Assembly (NCBI RefSeq): GCF_029211125.1
Contig: NZ_JARGEN010000031.1
Location: 1 to 64,000 of the forward strand
Reading direction: 5' to 3'
Length of the DNA: 64,000 nucleotides
From: Curvibacter soli
GTDB lineage: Bacteria > Pseudomonadota > Gammaproteobacteria > Burkholderiales > Burkholderiaceae_C
Every line of letters starts with the position of its first letter. Position 1 is the first letter of the stretch. The notes under the pieces were generated by a model. The model did not search any database and was not told where the DNA came from. It saw only the letters and a program-made list of their open reading frames with translations. A program made the position numbers and the translations under genes. Of the stretch, positions 42,792 through 52,057 are shown one piece after another.

Positions 42792-43718
42792 TCACCGCAT
42801 TCCACCGTCGCGCAGCGTGAGCGCTACGCGCTCGCCCAGGGCCTGCGCCTCGGGCTCCGTGGCCACGGCGGCGCCGGCGTCGGCGCGCACCAGCAGGCCG
42901 GGGCGCTCGGGGTCGCCCCAGGCAGCGCGCAGGTGCAGCAGGCCGTCGGTGCCGAAGTGCGCGTGCGCGGCCAGCGGCATGGAGCAACTGCCGCCCAGCG
43001 CGCGACTGACGGCGCGCTCCGCCGCCACGGCGAGCCAGGTGGGCCGGTGGGCCAGCGGCGCCAGCGCGGCCAGCAGGTCGGCGCGGTGCGCGCGCACCTC
43101 GATGGCCAGCGCGCCCTGGCCGGCGGCGGGCAGCATCTGCTCGGGCGTGAAGACGGCGCGGATGCGCTCTTGCAGCCCCAGCCGCTTCAGCCCCGCGGCG
43201 GCAAGCACGATGGCGTCGAACTGGCCGTCGTCGAGCTTGCGCAGCCGCGTGTCGAGGTTGCCGCGCAGCGGCTCGATGCGCAGGTCGGGCCGCGCGTGGC
43301 GCAGCAGCACCACGCGGCGCAGGCTGGAAGTGCCCACCACCGCGCCCTGCGGCAGCGCGTCGAGGTTCGCGTAGCGGGGCGAGACGAAGGCGTCGCGCGG
43401 GTCCTCGCGCTCCATCACGCAGGCCAGCGCGAAGCCCGCGGGCAGGTCCATCGGCACGTCTTTCAGCGAATGCACGGCGATGCCGGCGCGGCCATCCTCC
43501 AGCGCGGCTTCCAGCTCCTTCACGAACAGGCCCTTGCCGCCGACCTTGGAGAGCGCGCGGTCCAGTATCTGGTCGCCGCGCGTGGTCATGCCCAAAAGCG
43601 CGACGGCGTGGCCGCGCGCCTGCAGCAGCGCCTGTACGTGCTCGGCCTGCCACAGCGCCAGCCGGCTTTCGCGCGTGGCGATGACGATGGGGGCGGGGCT
43701 GGGCGTGGAGGCGTTCAA
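42792..43718 (-). CDS. hemC: Hydroxymethylbilane synthase (porphobilinogen deaminase)
   Basis: A 308-residue enzyme that polymerises four porphobilinogens. It shows [48 protein letters not shown] and the dipyrromethane-binding cysteine in [12 protein letters not shown]. The start is doubtful: TTG 43718 gives [18 protein letters not shown], which fits the family length; an ATG in frame at 43775 would add 19 residues. It heads the haem gene group. Confidence 0.93.
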   Translation of the reverse strand: MNASTPSPAPIVIATRESRLALWQAEHVQALLQARGHAVALLGMTTRGDQILDRALSKVGGKGLFVKELEAALEDGRAGIAVHSLKDVPMDLPAGFALACVMEREDPRDAFVSPRYANLDALPQGAVVGTSSLRRVVLLRHARPDLRIEPLRGNLDTRLRKLDDGQFDAIVLAAAGLKRLGLQERIRAVFTPEQMLPAAGQGALAIEVRAHRADLLAALAPLAHRPTWLAVAAERAVSRALGGSCSMPLAAHAHFGTDGLLHLRAAWGDPERPGLLVRADAGAAVATEPEAQALGERVALTLRDGGMR

Positions 43719-43828
43719 TGCGTGTAACCGGCTGGTAATCGGGAGGGCGCGGGGGATGCTAGCATGCGGCGCCATGCGGCCCGGCACGGCATTTTTCTTT
43801 CCTGGTGCGCCCTGCGCCGCCCACCCGA

Positions 43829-44041
43829 GAGACAGCCCCCTGATCGACGACATCCGCCTGCGCGGGCGCATCCTCGGCGACGTGGTCCGCGAGCAGGAGT
43901 AGCAGGACGCCTTCGAGGTCGTGGAGCAGGTGTGCAGGCTCTCGGCGGCCTTCCGCCGCGATGCCGACGCCGATGCCGGCCGCACGCTGAAAAAATTGCT
44001 GAAATCGCTCAACGCCGACCAGACGGTGAGCGTGATCCGCC
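43829..44041 (+). pseudogene. ppc: Phosphoenolpyruvate carboxylase, N-terminal remnant
   Basis: The reading [24 protein letters not shown], stop, [20 protein letters not shown], and [18 protein letters not shown] matches the N-terminal end of bacterial PEP carboxylase, in one frame, with a single TAG at 43900-43902. Similarity stops after VSVIR, before the next conserved YFSHLAN part, so most of the gene is deleted. It is divergent from hemC, which I recall as the usual place of ppc in related genomes. Confidence 0.82.
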
Positions 44042-44359
44042 ATGCAGGCGCTGGCCGCGCGCTCGCAGCGACAGCGACGGCGGCAAGGAGCCTCTGGCCC
44101 CTTGAGTGCCTTGTTGTATGCACGCCAGTTGGTGGTCCGGTATCGACGCCTGTCGGCCTTGTTTGCCGTCTTCTGCTCTCATTTTTCAAGCGCATCAGTC
44201 TCGGCGCATGCGATATCCGGGCGGCTGGCGGCGCAATCGTGGCCTTGCGGGCAGTTCGGGAACAGGCGCACAAAGCCTGCGCAATTCGGCCCACCGCGCG
44301 GCGGCGCTACGGCTACGATGGGCCACCGTCGCAAAGCACTTTCCTCCAGCAGTCTGCCC
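44042..44359. other. No gene; sequence after the ppc deletion
   Basis: No credible gene on either strand. Open frames overlapping the ppc remnant and the FlgO-like gene are not supported. The deletion scar of ppc is probably at the left edge. Confidence 0.45.
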
Positions 44360-44905
44360 ATGCCGCATCCAAGAATCCTGCCCGTCGCGCTGGCGCTGGC
44401 CCTGGCGTTCATGGGCGCCGGCTGCGCGCAGTATTACTACGGCGGCGGCACGCTGCTGCGCCCCGATCCCATCGCCCTGAACTACGAGGCGGCGGACCGC
44501 CTGATGGCCTCCGCCCTATTGGACCCGGGGCGTCCGCTGCTGGTGGCGACGCTGGTGCATGTGGACCAGCTTTCGCAGTCGTCGCGCCTGGGCCGCATCT
44601 TCTCGGAGCAGTTGGCCAGCCGCCTGACGCAGCGTGGCATGCTGGTGCGCGAACTCAAGCTGCATGGCAGCGTGCTGGCCAAGAGCGACGAGGGCGAGCT
44701 GATGCTCTCGCGCGAGGCCCAGAACCTGGGCCAGAGTCAGGACGCGCAGGCCGTGCTGGTAGGCACCTACGCGCCCACCGCCAACACCGTGTACGTGAAC
44801 GCCAAGCTGGTCAACCCTGTTACCGGCACGGTGCTGGCCGCGGTGGACTATGCCGTGCCCATCGATGCCGACATGCGGGGGCTGCTGCAGCGGTATGGGG
44901 GCTGA
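44360..44905 (+). CDS. FlgO-domain lipoprotein
   Basis: A 181-residue envelope protein. The signal peptide ends in a lipobox (MGAGCAQ, lipidation at about Cys22). The rest matches the FlgO domain of flagellar outer-membrane proteins: [29 protein letters not shown] and [20 protein letters not shown] 44360. It is followed by the MASE1-GGDEF gene, and flhDC are close by, so a flagellar or motility role is reasonable but inferred. Confidence 0.8.
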   Translation: MPHPRILPVALALALAFMGAGCAQYYYGGGTLLRPDPIALNYEAADRLMASALLDPGRPLLVATLVHVDQLSQSSRLGRIFSEQLASRLTQRGMLVRELKLHGSVLAKSDEGELMLSREAQNLGQSQDAQAVLVGTYAPTANTVYVNAKLVNPVTGTVLAAVDYAVPIDADMRGLLQRYGG

Positions 44906-44986
44906 CCGCCATCCCGGAAGGGGGATGGGCGGATTGTTACGTCTTATTTCTTCGTGTGTCCGCGGGTCGTGTCCCATTCACCCCCT

Positions 44987-46444
44987 ATGCATTTTCTCGA
45001 CCGGCTGCGCAGTGCCGTCCTTGACCTACGCGGGGTAGCGCTGCTGGGGCTGCTGGTGCTGGGTGCCTGCTACCTGGGCATATGGGCGCGGCCCACGGGG
45101 TTCTTCTCGGCGTTCTGGCTGACCAACGCCATGCTGCTGGGCCTGATGGTGCGCAACCCCGCCTGGGCGCACTGGCCCGGCTGGCTGGCTGCGGCGATCG
45201 GGTACATGCTGGCCGATTTGACGACTGGCGGGGCATTCCTCACGACCCTCTGGCTCACGGCCTCCAATATGGCGGGCGTGCTGGTCGGCGTGGTCATGTA
45301 CAAGCGCGTGGAAGATAAGTTCTGGCGCATGCAACGGCAGTTGTCACCGCTGTACCTGTTCTGCGTGTCCATCTCCTCCGCCCTGGCCTCGGCGCTGGTC
45401 GGCAGCGGGGCCGGGCCGGTGATGTTCCACGCGGACTGGTACGAAACGTTCTGGGTCTGGGTCAGCACCGAATTCATGAACTACGTGCTGCTCATGCCCG
45501 TCATCTTCACCGCCCCGGCCCCGGCGCGCATGTGGCGGGCCGTGGCCGCGCAGAGGCCGTGCTGGCAGGGCTGGCAGGGCTGGGTGCACATGGCCCCGGT
45601 CTTCTCGGTGCTGCTGGCCGTGCTGGCGGGCACGCTGATCGGCGGGCCCGGGGCCATTGCCTTCGTGGTGCCGGCGCTGCTGTGGTGCGCGCTGACCTAC
45701 AGTCTGTTCACCACCTGCCTGCTGGGCATGCTCGTCGGCTATTTCCAGACCTTCGAGATCGCGGCGGGCATGTCCACTTTCACGCCGACGCATATGGAAA
45801 TGGTGCTGTCGGTGCGTGCCGGCGTGGCGCTGCTGTTCCTGGGGCCGCTGGCTACCGCATGCTCCCATGCGGCGCGCAGCGAAATGCTGCGGCGGCTCGA
45901 CCATGCGGTGAACTTCGACCACCTGACGGGCGCCATGGCGCGCGGCGCCTTCATGGGGACGGGCGCAAAGTTGCTGGCGCGCATGGCCGCAGACGCGCAG
46001 TCGGCTGCGGTGCTGATGCTCGACATCGACCATTTCAAGCAGGTCAACGACCGCCATGGCCATGCTGCGGGCGACGCCGTGCTCCAGGGATTCGCGCGCA
46101 TGCTCGCCGGCGAGCTGCGTCCCGGCGACCTGTGCGGGCGGCTCGGCGGCGAGGAGTTCGGGGTCGTTCTGCCCCGCATCACGCGCGGCGATGCGCTGGC
46201 GGTGGCGGAGCGCCTGTGCCTCGAAACGCGGCGCTGCGAAATCCGCGGGCCGGACGGCCAGTGCCTCAACATATCCGTCAGTATCGGGCTGGTGCACCAG
46301 GAGCCGGTTGCCGCGGATACGCGGCTCGACGCCCTGCTCTGCATCGCGGACGCGGCCTTGTACGAAGCCAAGCGCACCGGGCGCGACCGCGTCGCAGTGG
46401 TGGCCGGCGCCGACGGCACCGCTCCGCTTGTCAGTGCAGCATGA
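44987..46444 (+). CDS. MASE1-like membrane diguanylate cyclase
   Basis: A 485-residue protein with about eight membrane segments of the MASE1 type ([19 protein letters not shown] and a conserved [14 protein letters not shown]) followed by a GGDEF domain with GGEEF and [17 protein letters not shown]. It should make cyclic di-GMP. ATG 44987 was preferred to a GTG at 44954. Its 3' end overlaps convergent flhC by 14 bases. Confidence 0.88.
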   Translation: MHFLDRLRSAVLDLRGVALLGLLVLGACYLGIWARPTGFFSAFWLTNAMLLGLMVRNPAWAHWPGWLAAAIGYMLADLTTGGAFLTTLWLTASNMAGVLVGVVMYKRVEDKFWRMQRQLSPLYLFCVSISSALASALVGSGAGPVMFHADWYETFWVWVSTEFMNYVLLMPVIFTAPAPARMWRAVAAQRPCWQGWQGWVHMAPVFSVLLAVLAGTLIGGPGAIAFVVPALLWCALTYSLFTTCLLGMLVGYFQTFEIAAGMSTFTPTHMEMVLSVRAGVALLFLGPLATACSHAARSEMLRRLDHAVNFDHLTGAMARGAFMGTGAKLLARMAADAQSAAVLMLDIDHFKQVNDRHGHAAGDAVLQGFARMLAGELRPGDLCGRLGGEEFGVVLPRITRGDALAVAERLCLETRRCEIRGPDGQCLNISVSIGLVHQEPVAADTRLDALLCIADAALYEAKRTGRDRVAVVAGADGTAPLVSAA

Positions 46445-46985
46445 GGGCCCCGGCGCTCTTGCTCTTGCCGGCGCGGGCGGGCGGGTTGCACAGGCCGCAG
46501 GTGTAGTGGCGGGCGTTTTCGTAGGGCTCGGTCACGAAGCGGCCGCCGCACTGCGTGCAGGCGGTCGTGCCGAGCATGGATGCCTCGACGAACTTCACCA
46601 GGCGCCAGGCCCGCGTGAACGACAGCAGCGCGTCGATGCCGGCGGCCTCGACCTGCTCGGCGTAGAGGCGGTACGCCCGGGTGAGCAGTTCCACCGAATC
46701 CAGGCTGGCGCCCTTGGACAGGTATTCGTGGATGTTGAGGAACAGCGAGGAGTGGATGTTCTCCTGCCAGGTCAGGAACCAGTCGGTGGAGAACGGGAGC
46801 TGGCCCTTGGAGGGCGACTTGCCCGCGATCTCCTTGTACAGACGGATCAGGCGCTCGTAGGAGAGCGTGGTTTCCGATTCGAGCACCTGCATGCGCGCAC
46901 CCATCTGGATGAGCATGGCGGCGCGCTCGATCTGCCGGGATTCGTTGAGGACGCTCTTGACGGCGAGGGCGGCTGCGGTGGACAT
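46431..46985 (-). CDS. flhC: Flagellar master activator subunit FlhC
   Basis: A 184-residue subunit of the FlhD4C2 activator that turns on flagellar operons with sigma-70. Conserved FlhC features include RLIRLYKEIAGKSPSKGQLP, FSTDWFLTWQENIHSSLF and the zinc site CTQCGGRF ... CGLCNPP (four cysteines). Downstream of flhD by 10 bases in the same direction. The C-terminus overlaps the MASE1-GGDEF gene tail-to-tail. Confidence 0.96.
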   Translation of the reverse strand: MSTAAALAVKSVLNESRQIERAAMLIQMGARMQVLESETTLSYERLIRLYKEIAGKSPSKGQLPFSTDWFLTWQENIHSSLFLNIHEYLSKGASLDSVELLTRAYRLYAEQVEAAGIDALLSFTRAWRLVKFVEASMLGTTACTQCGGRFVTEPYENARHYTCGLCNPPARAGKSKSAGALMLH

Positions 46986-46995
46986 GGCCTGGCTC

Positions 46996-47325
46996 CTAGA
47001 GGACTTCGCTCACGCGGCCTGCCATGAGGATGCTGGCGTGCAGGCGGTTGGTCGCCTCGTTGCCGACCTTCTTGGGCGTGTTGTGGTTGGTGAGCAGGCT
47101 CCACACCATGTCGTCGTCCACGCGAAAGCGGCACAGCAGCGTGTTCTGCGACGCGAGCTTGAGGACCTGCGCCGACGACAGCGTTGCCAGCAGCTCGGCG
47201 GATTCCTCGTTGATCCCCAGGCGGAATACGGCCTCGGCCTTGTCCTGGCGGATCAGGGTCTGCGCGAGCATCAGGTAGGTCAGATTCGCTTCGCGGATCT
47301 CGGTGAGCAGTTGGTCGCTGGTCAT
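46996..47325 (-). CDS. flhD: Flagellar master activator subunit FlhD
   Basis: A 109-residue partner of FlhC. EIREANLTYLMLAQTLIRQD and FRLGINEESAELL with VLKLASQNTLLCRFR are typical of FlhD. Upstream of flhC by 10 bases. The region upstream (47326-47481) lacks a gene and holds the promoter. A BLUF-like gene follows upstream in the same direction. Confidence 0.96.
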   Translation of the reverse strand: MTSDQLLTEIREANLTYLMLAQTLIRQDKAEAVFRLGINEESAELLATLSSAQVLKLASQNTLLCRFRVDDDMVWSLLTNHNTPKKVGNEATNRLHASILMAGRVSEVL

Positions 47326-47481
47326 GGCGCAATCCTTTCGGTTCGGAGTCGCCTGGATGCGGGAGGCATCTTTTTTGGCTGATCCGTTGAAATGGATTGT
47401 GAAGATCGCCCAATCAGAAATTAAGTCGGGGTTCGACTGCGCCGCGTGTCTGGTTTCGTGCCCGCCGTGTAGGAATCCGCC

Positions 47482-48453
47482 CTACGCGTCCGTCAGCTTG
47501 TGCGGCGGCCGCGCCGGGTGCGCGGCCAGCCAGTCGCGGATGGCGCCCCAGGTGGAGCCGCCGTCGAGCACCGAGCCCGTGTGCTCGGCGCTTTCCATGC
47601 CGGCCTCTGCGGCAATGCGCCGCAGCGTGGCCGACAGCTCGGCGTTGCCGCCGGGCGTGATGAACAGTACGCCGGGCAGCGCGTGCCGCGCTTGCGGGTG
47701 CCGCAGCGCCTGCGCGACGAAGGCCGTGTCGCTGCCGTGGCCGCTGCGGCGCATCAGGAACACCAGCAGCTCCACCTTGCTCAGCAGCGGCGAGGACAGC
47801 GTGGAGCCGACCAGGCTTTCGCTGATGCCCACCAGCCGCGCCAGCCCCACGCCGTCTCCAGCGACCACGTCGGCGTAGTCGAGCGGGAAGGCATCCGCGT
47901 CGCGGCCCGTCTCGGACACCTTGAGCGCGCTGGCCTGGGTGCCGTAGCGCTCGGCCAGGTGGCTGAAAACGGGGTTGAACCACAGCACGGAGTTGCTGCA
48001 CACGGCGATCTGCCGCACCGGTGTTTGCGCGCCGGGCGGGCGGGCTGCGCGGTTGGGCGTGAGGAAGTAGCGGAACGCATCCGCCGCCGAGGCGCTGCCG
48101 TCGGCATGCAGGAAGCCGCGGATGTAGGCCATGCGCCCGGCCATGTCGGCCAGCGTCGCGGGGCGCCGCGCGATGACGCAGCTCCATTGCGCGTAGGCCC
48201 GCACATCCGTGTCGTGCTCGAACAGCACCGTGGGCGATTCGTGGTTCCAAAACACCGCGATGCGCCCCACCAGCCCCTCCACGGCGTCGGGCTCTCCTTC
48301 GACGAGGTGCAGAAAATACCCGTCGGCAACGGCCAGCAGGCCGGTCAGGCCCTGGCGCCGCGCATAGTCGGCGCTGGTGGCCAGCAGGCTTTCAAACGGT
48401 ACGGCAAGGTTGCCGCTGCGGGTCGCCTTGCCGAGATAACAGAGAACTTGCAT
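47482..48453 (-). CDS. BLUF-like domain protein, degenerate, with unknown C-terminal domain
   Basis: A 323-residue protein. Residues 1-95 fit the BLUF flavin-binding fold (MQVLCYLGKAT, GLTGLLAVADGYFLHLVEG, AYAQWSC) but the key flavin-site residues are changed: the second Asn of the usual NN pair is Ala, and the glutamine of FLQ is His. A tyrosine is kept at residue 6. Residues 130-323 match no family I know. It may have lost light sensing but kept a partner role. It lies next to flhDC, in the same direction, 156 bases from flhD. Confidence 0.6.
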   Translation of the reverse strand: MQVLCYLGKATRSGNLAVPFESLLATSADYARRQGLTGLLAVADGYFLHLVEGEPDAVEGLVGRIAVFWNHESPTVLFEHDTDVRAYAQWSCVIARRPATLADMAGRMAYIRGFLHADGSASAADAFRYFLTPNRAARPPGAQTPVRQIAVCSNSVLWFNPVFSHLAERYGTQASALKVSETGRDADAFPLDYADVVAGDGVGLARLVGISESLVGSTLSSPLLSKVELLVFLMRRSGHGSDTAFVAQALRHPQARHALPGVLFITPGGNAELSATLRRIAAEAGMESAEHTGSVLDGGSTWGAIRDWLAAHPARPPHKLTDA

Positions 48454-48507
48454 GGAGCACAGGGGCTGGGGCCGTCGACGGCGGCGGCCCCCGCAGTGTG
48501 TCATGGA

Positions 48508-49407
48508 TCAGCCGCGTTCCACGGGCCGCGCAGGGTCGCTGCACCATTCGCTCCACGAGCCCGCGAACAGGCCCGTGGCGCCCAGGCCGGCCAGTTCCAT
48601 GGCCAGCAGGTTGGGCAGGGCGCTCACGCCGCTGCCGCACTGGTGCACCACGCTGGAGGGCGCGCGGCCCGCCAACAACTGCTCGAACTCGGCGCGCAAC
48701 TGCGGCGCGGGCTTGAAGTGGCCGCTGGCGTCGAAGTTCTCGCTGAACGGGCGGTTCAGCGCACCCGGGATGTGGCCGGCCACCGGGTCCAGCGGCTCCA
48801 CCTCGCCCCGGTAGCGGGGCCGAGCGCGCGCATCGACCAGCGTCTGGCCGGGCTGCCCCAGGCGGGCCAGCACCTCGCCTGCCGTGACCAGTCGCACCAA
48901 CGGCGCGTGAAGCGCGAAGCGGGTCTGGAAGCGCGAGGGCTCCTGCGCGCTGCTCACGGCGCCGCCCGCGGCCTGCCAGGCCTGCAGTCCGCCGTCGAGC
49001 ACGGCCACGCCGGCATGGCCCGCCCACTTCAGCATCCACCACAGGCGCCCGCAGAAGTTGGTGCCGTTGCGGTCGTACACCACGGCCTGCATGGCGTTGG
49101 AAAAGCCGACGTTCGACAGCCACAGCGCGAAGGTCTCGCGGCCCGGCAGCGGGTGGCGCCCGCCGGAGGCGGGCCGGTCGGCCTCGTGCGCGACGATGGT
49201 GCCGCCCGCGCCCGGCACGCCATGCTTGGCGCTCAGGTCGGCGTCGAGGTTGGCGTAGACCGCGCCGGGAATGTGCGCGGCAGCGTATTGCTGCGCCCCC
49301 GCCTCGGGCGCGGCCAGGTCGAAGCTGCAGTCGAACACCATGCAGGGCTGGCCGCCTTGCAGCAGGTCGCGCAGTTGCGCGGCGGAAATCAGTGTGGTGA
49401 AGGCCAT
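48508..49407 (-). CDS. sseA: 3-Mercaptopyruvate / thiosulfate sulfurtransferase
   Basis: A 299-residue rhodanese-family protein with two rhodanese domains. The catalytic loop is HQCGSGVSA with Cys257, the CGSGV form of mercaptopyruvate sulfurtransferases rather than CRxGxR of rhodaneses. AVLDGGLQAW and AVYANLDADL mark the domains. Cytoplasmic; transfers sulphur from mercaptopyruvate to thiols or cyanide. ATG 49407. The next gene upstream is a DMT transporter. Confidence 0.9.
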   Translation of the reverse strand: MAFTTLISAAQLRDLLQGGQPCMVFDCSFDLAAPEAGAQQYAAAHIPGAVYANLDADLSAKHGVPGAGGTIVAHEADRPASGGRHPLPGRETFALWLSNVGFSNAMQAVVYDRNGTNFCGRLWWMLKWAGHAGVAVLDGGLQAWQAAGGAVSSAQEPSRFQTRFALHAPLVRLVTAGEVLARLGQPGQTLVDARARPRYRGEVEPLDPVAGHIPGALNRPFSENFDASGHFKPAPQLRAEFEQLLAGRAPSSVVHQCGSGVSALPNLLAMELAGLGATGLFAGSWSEWCSDPARPVERG

Positions 49408-49435
49408 GTCCTTGTCGCTCCTGCCGTTTCCCGGC

Positions 49436-50347
49436 TCAATGTTCCTCTTCCGGCGCATCGGGCGCCGCGTGCTTGCGCAGCACCGTGGCGGCGATGCCGC
49501 TGCCCACGATGAGCAGCATGCCGGCCCAGCCCATCCACGGCAGCCGGTCGCCGAACAGCGCCATGCCGTAGATGGCGGCGAACACGATGCCCGAATACTG
49601 CAGATTGGCCACCACCAGTGTGCCGCGCTGCGAGCCCGCACGCGAATAGGCCCGCGTCATGCACAACTGGCCCAACGAGGCCAGCAGGCCCAGCGGAACG
49701 ACCCAGATGGCTGCCTTCCAATTCCAGGCCGAAAGGCCGGTCGCCAGCGTGCCGCCCAGGCCGGCCACGGCGGAGCCGGCGGAGAAGTAGAACACCACGC
49801 GCGTCTCGGGCTCGCCGATGCGCGACAGCGCCGTCACCTGCATGTAGGCCAGCGCCGCGCATATGCCCGAGAGCACGCCCACCATCGCCGCGAAGCCCTG
49901 GTGGGGGCCCATGGAGGGGCGCAGCAGCATCACCACGCCCACGAAGCCCACCACCACGGTCAGCACCAGCGAGCCTTGCAGCGGCGGCGTCCTGCGGTCC
50001 GGCGAAGGCCGCCAGGCGATGATGGCGCCGCCGACGATGAACACCGCGATCCAGATGCTGCTCATGTAGTTCAGCGTGACCGCGGTGGCCAGCGGCAGGT
50101 GCGCGATGCAGTAGAACCAGCCGCCCAGCGAGGCCACGCCGATCATGCTGCGCCAGGCATGCATGCCGGCGTAGTGCGTGCCCAGGCCGACACGCTGCGA
50201 GCGTGCCAGCAGCCACATGAACAGCATGCCCAGCAGGCCGCGGTAGAACACCAGTTCGGCGGCATTGAAACCCTGCGACGCGAACTTCACGCACACCGTC
50301 ATGCTGGCGAAGAAGAACGCGGCCAGCACCATCCACCAGGCTTGCAT
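49436..50347 (-). CDS. DMT-superfamily (EamA) transporter
   Basis: A 303-residue inner membrane protein with ten membrane segments in two EamA repeats: FASMTVCVKFASQGFNAAEL in the first and YSRAGSQRGTLVVANLQYSG in the second, each ending in a short helix. It may export a metabolite; the substrate is unknown. Start ATG 50347 (MQAWWMVLAAF) was preferred to GTG 50362, which lies in a dispersed hairpin repeat. It is 28 bases upstream of sseA. Confidence 0.86.
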   Translation of the reverse strand: MQAWWMVLAAFFFASMTVCVKFASQGFNAAELVFYRGLLGMLFMWLLARSQRVGLGTHYAGMHAWRSMIGVASLGGWFYCIAHLPLATAVTLNYMSSIWIAVFIVGGAIIAWRPSPDRRTPPLQGSLVLTVVVGFVGVVMLLRPSMGPHQGFAAMVGVLSGICAALAYMQVTALSRIGEPETRVVFYFSAGSAVAGLGGTLATGLSAWNWKAAIWVVPLGLLASLGQLCMTRAYSRAGSQRGTLVVANLQYSGIVFAAIYGMALFGDRLPWMGWAGMLLIVGSGIAATVLRKHAAPDAPEEEH

Positions 50348-50362
50348 GGGCCGTTTTTTCAC

Positions 50363-50415
50363 AGTAAAAAGTGCCCGCAGCGCTTGTAAATACTGCGGTA
50401 GCAGCTATCAAAAAC
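50363..50415 (-). repeat. Dispersed hairpin repeat, copy 5
   Basis: On the minus strand: CCGTTTTTGATAGCTGCTA, CCGCAG/CTGCGG hairpin, GCACTTTTTAC, the order of copy 1. Its TTTTTGA end supplies the TGA stop of the Rieske gene (50408-50410), and it lies before the DMT gene start. Confidence 0.7.
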
Positions 50416-51547
50416 GGAGTGCATCGGCCCCCATGGCGCGGCGGTACCACTCGTGGAAGTGCTGCATGCCGTCTTCCATCGGGCTCTGGTAGGGGCCGAC
50501 CTCGTTGTCGCCGCGCAGCATCAGGGCCTTGCGGCCCGCGTCCATGCGCTCGGCGATCTCGTCGTCCTCGATGCAGGTCTCCATGTAGGCGGCCTGCTGG
50601 GCCTCGACGAACTCGCGCTCGAACGCGACGATCTCTTCGGGGTAATAGAACTCCACCATGTTGAGCGTCCTGTCCACGCCCAGCGGATGCAGCGTGGAGA
50701 TGGTCAGCACGTGCGGATACCACTCCACCATGATGTGCGGGTAGTAGGTGAGCCAGATCGCGCCGTAGCGCGGCGTCTCGCCGTTGCGGTACTGCAGCAG
50801 CGCCTGCTGCCAGCGGCGGTACACGTCGCTGCCGCAATTGCGCAGCGCGTTGGCGATGCCCACGGTTTGCACAGAAAACTCGCGCTGGAACTCCCAGCGC
50901 AGGTCGTCGCAGGTGACGAAGTTGCCCAGCCCCGGGTGGAACGGGCCCACGTGGTAGTCCTCCAGATAGACCTCGATGAAGGTCTTCCAGTTGTAGTTGC
51001 ACTCGTGCAGCTCCACCCGGTCGAACGCGTAGCCGGTGAAGTCGAGGTCCGCGCGCGGACCCATGCCGGCCAGATCGGCGGCGATGTCGCGCCCGTTGTC
51101 CTCGAACAGCAGGCCGTTCCACTCGCGCAGGCCGTAGTTGTTGAGGTTCAGGCACGGGTCCTGCGCGAAGTGCGGCGCGCCCAGCAGCTCGCCGCCGGGC
51201 GCGTAGGTCCAGCGGTGCAGCGGGCACACGATGTTGCCGCCCGCATGGCCCTTGCCCTGGCCGTGGAGCGAGCCGCGGCCCTTGAGCATCACGGCCTGGC
51301 GGTGGCGGCAGATGTTGGACACCAGCTCTACCCCGCCCTGGGCGTTGCGCACCAGCGCGCGGCCTTCGCCCTCCTGCGGCAAGGCGTAGTAGTCGCCCGC
51401 GTTGGGCACGCTCAGGTTGTGCCCCACATAGCGGGGCCCGCGCTGGAAGATGCTCTCCAGCTCGCGCTGCAACAGCGCCGGGTCGAAGTAGCTGGAAACT
51501 GGAAGTTGGCTTGCGGCCTGCTGCAGTTGAAGACTTAAATCAGACAT
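50408..51547 (-). CDS. Rieske aromatic-ring-hydroxylating oxygenase, alpha-like subunit
   Basis: A 379-residue protein. The Rieske cluster ligands are ICRHRQAV and VCPLHRW (C-x-H ... C-x2-H), with a longer gap between the pairs than usual, including an extra SLHGQGKGHAGG loop. The mononuclear iron site is in EDYHVGPFHPG with an Asp later. It needs a reductase and perhaps a ferredoxin, which are not found nearby. Substrate unknown; choline-monooxygenase-like or aromatic are both possible. Divergent from xseB across about 268 bases. Confidence 0.85.
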   Translation of the reverse strand: MSDLSLQLQQAASQLPVSSYFDPALLQRELESIFQRGPRYVGHNLSVPNAGDYYALPQEGEGRALVRNAQGGVELVSNICRHRQAVMLKGRGSLHGQGKGHAGGNIVCPLHRWTYAPGGELLGAPHFAQDPCLNLNNYGLREWNGLLFEDNGRDIAADLAGMGPRADLDFTGYAFDRVELHECNYNWKTFIEVYLEDYHVGPFHPGLGNFVTCDDLRWEFQREFSVQTVGIANALRNCGSDVYRRWQQALLQYRNGETPRYGAIWLTYYPHIMVEWYPHVLTISTLHPLGVDRTLNMVEFYYPEEIVAFEREFVEAQQAAYMETCIEDDEIAERMDAGRKALMLRGDNEVGPYQSPMEDGMQHFHEWYRRAMGADALRF

Positions 51548-51814
51548 GGGTGACCTGACCTAAAGACTCCCCACAGGGAGGTACGGGAGGTGCGGAAGGC
51601 ATGCAGTGTGCTGCGCGCCGTGGCACGGATGGAAAGAAAAGCCGGCACGCAGGGCCGGCGAGACAATGGCATGCACCAGAGGGAATGGGATTGTACCCAA
51701 CAGGGTTATTCCCGGGCCGCAGGCGCGTGTATTCGGCATGGAACGCGGGGTTCGGCACCCTGGGGTGACACACCCTAGAATCGAGAGTTTTCCCACGCGC
51801 CCGCCACCCACCCG

Positions 51815-52057
51815 ATGCCCAAAGCCGCCCCCCCGCCGACCGCCCCCGCGGAGCCCGCCACCTACGAGGCCGCCATGCAGGAACTGGAGCGGCTCGTGGC
51901 GCGCATCGAGTCGGGCCAGATGCCGCTGGAGGAACTGCTGGCCGGCTACCAGCGCGGCGCGGCGCTGCTGGCGTTCTGCCGCGCCAGGCTCGAAGCGGTG
52001 GAAGACCAGATCAAGGTGCTCGACGGCAATGTGCTGCGGCCCTGGAAAGAAGAATGA
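51815..52057 (+). CDS. xseB: Exodeoxyribonuclease VII small subunit
   Basis: An 80-residue subunit. [20 protein letters not shown] and [16 protein letters not shown] and the C-terminal [15 protein letters not shown] are the family pattern; it forms long helices around the XseA nuclease. It overlaps ispA by 4 bases. This xseB-ispA-dxs order is common in proteobacteria. Confidence 0.93.
   Translation: MPKAAPPPTAPAEPATYEAAMQELERLVARIESGQMPLEELLAGYQRGAALLAFCRARLEAVEDQIKVLDGNVLRPWKEE

Noticed and set aside
43921-45024. 367-residue plus-strand frame
   Set aside because: It starts in the ppc remnant and continues through another frame of the FlgO-like gene; low-complexity composition and no domain.
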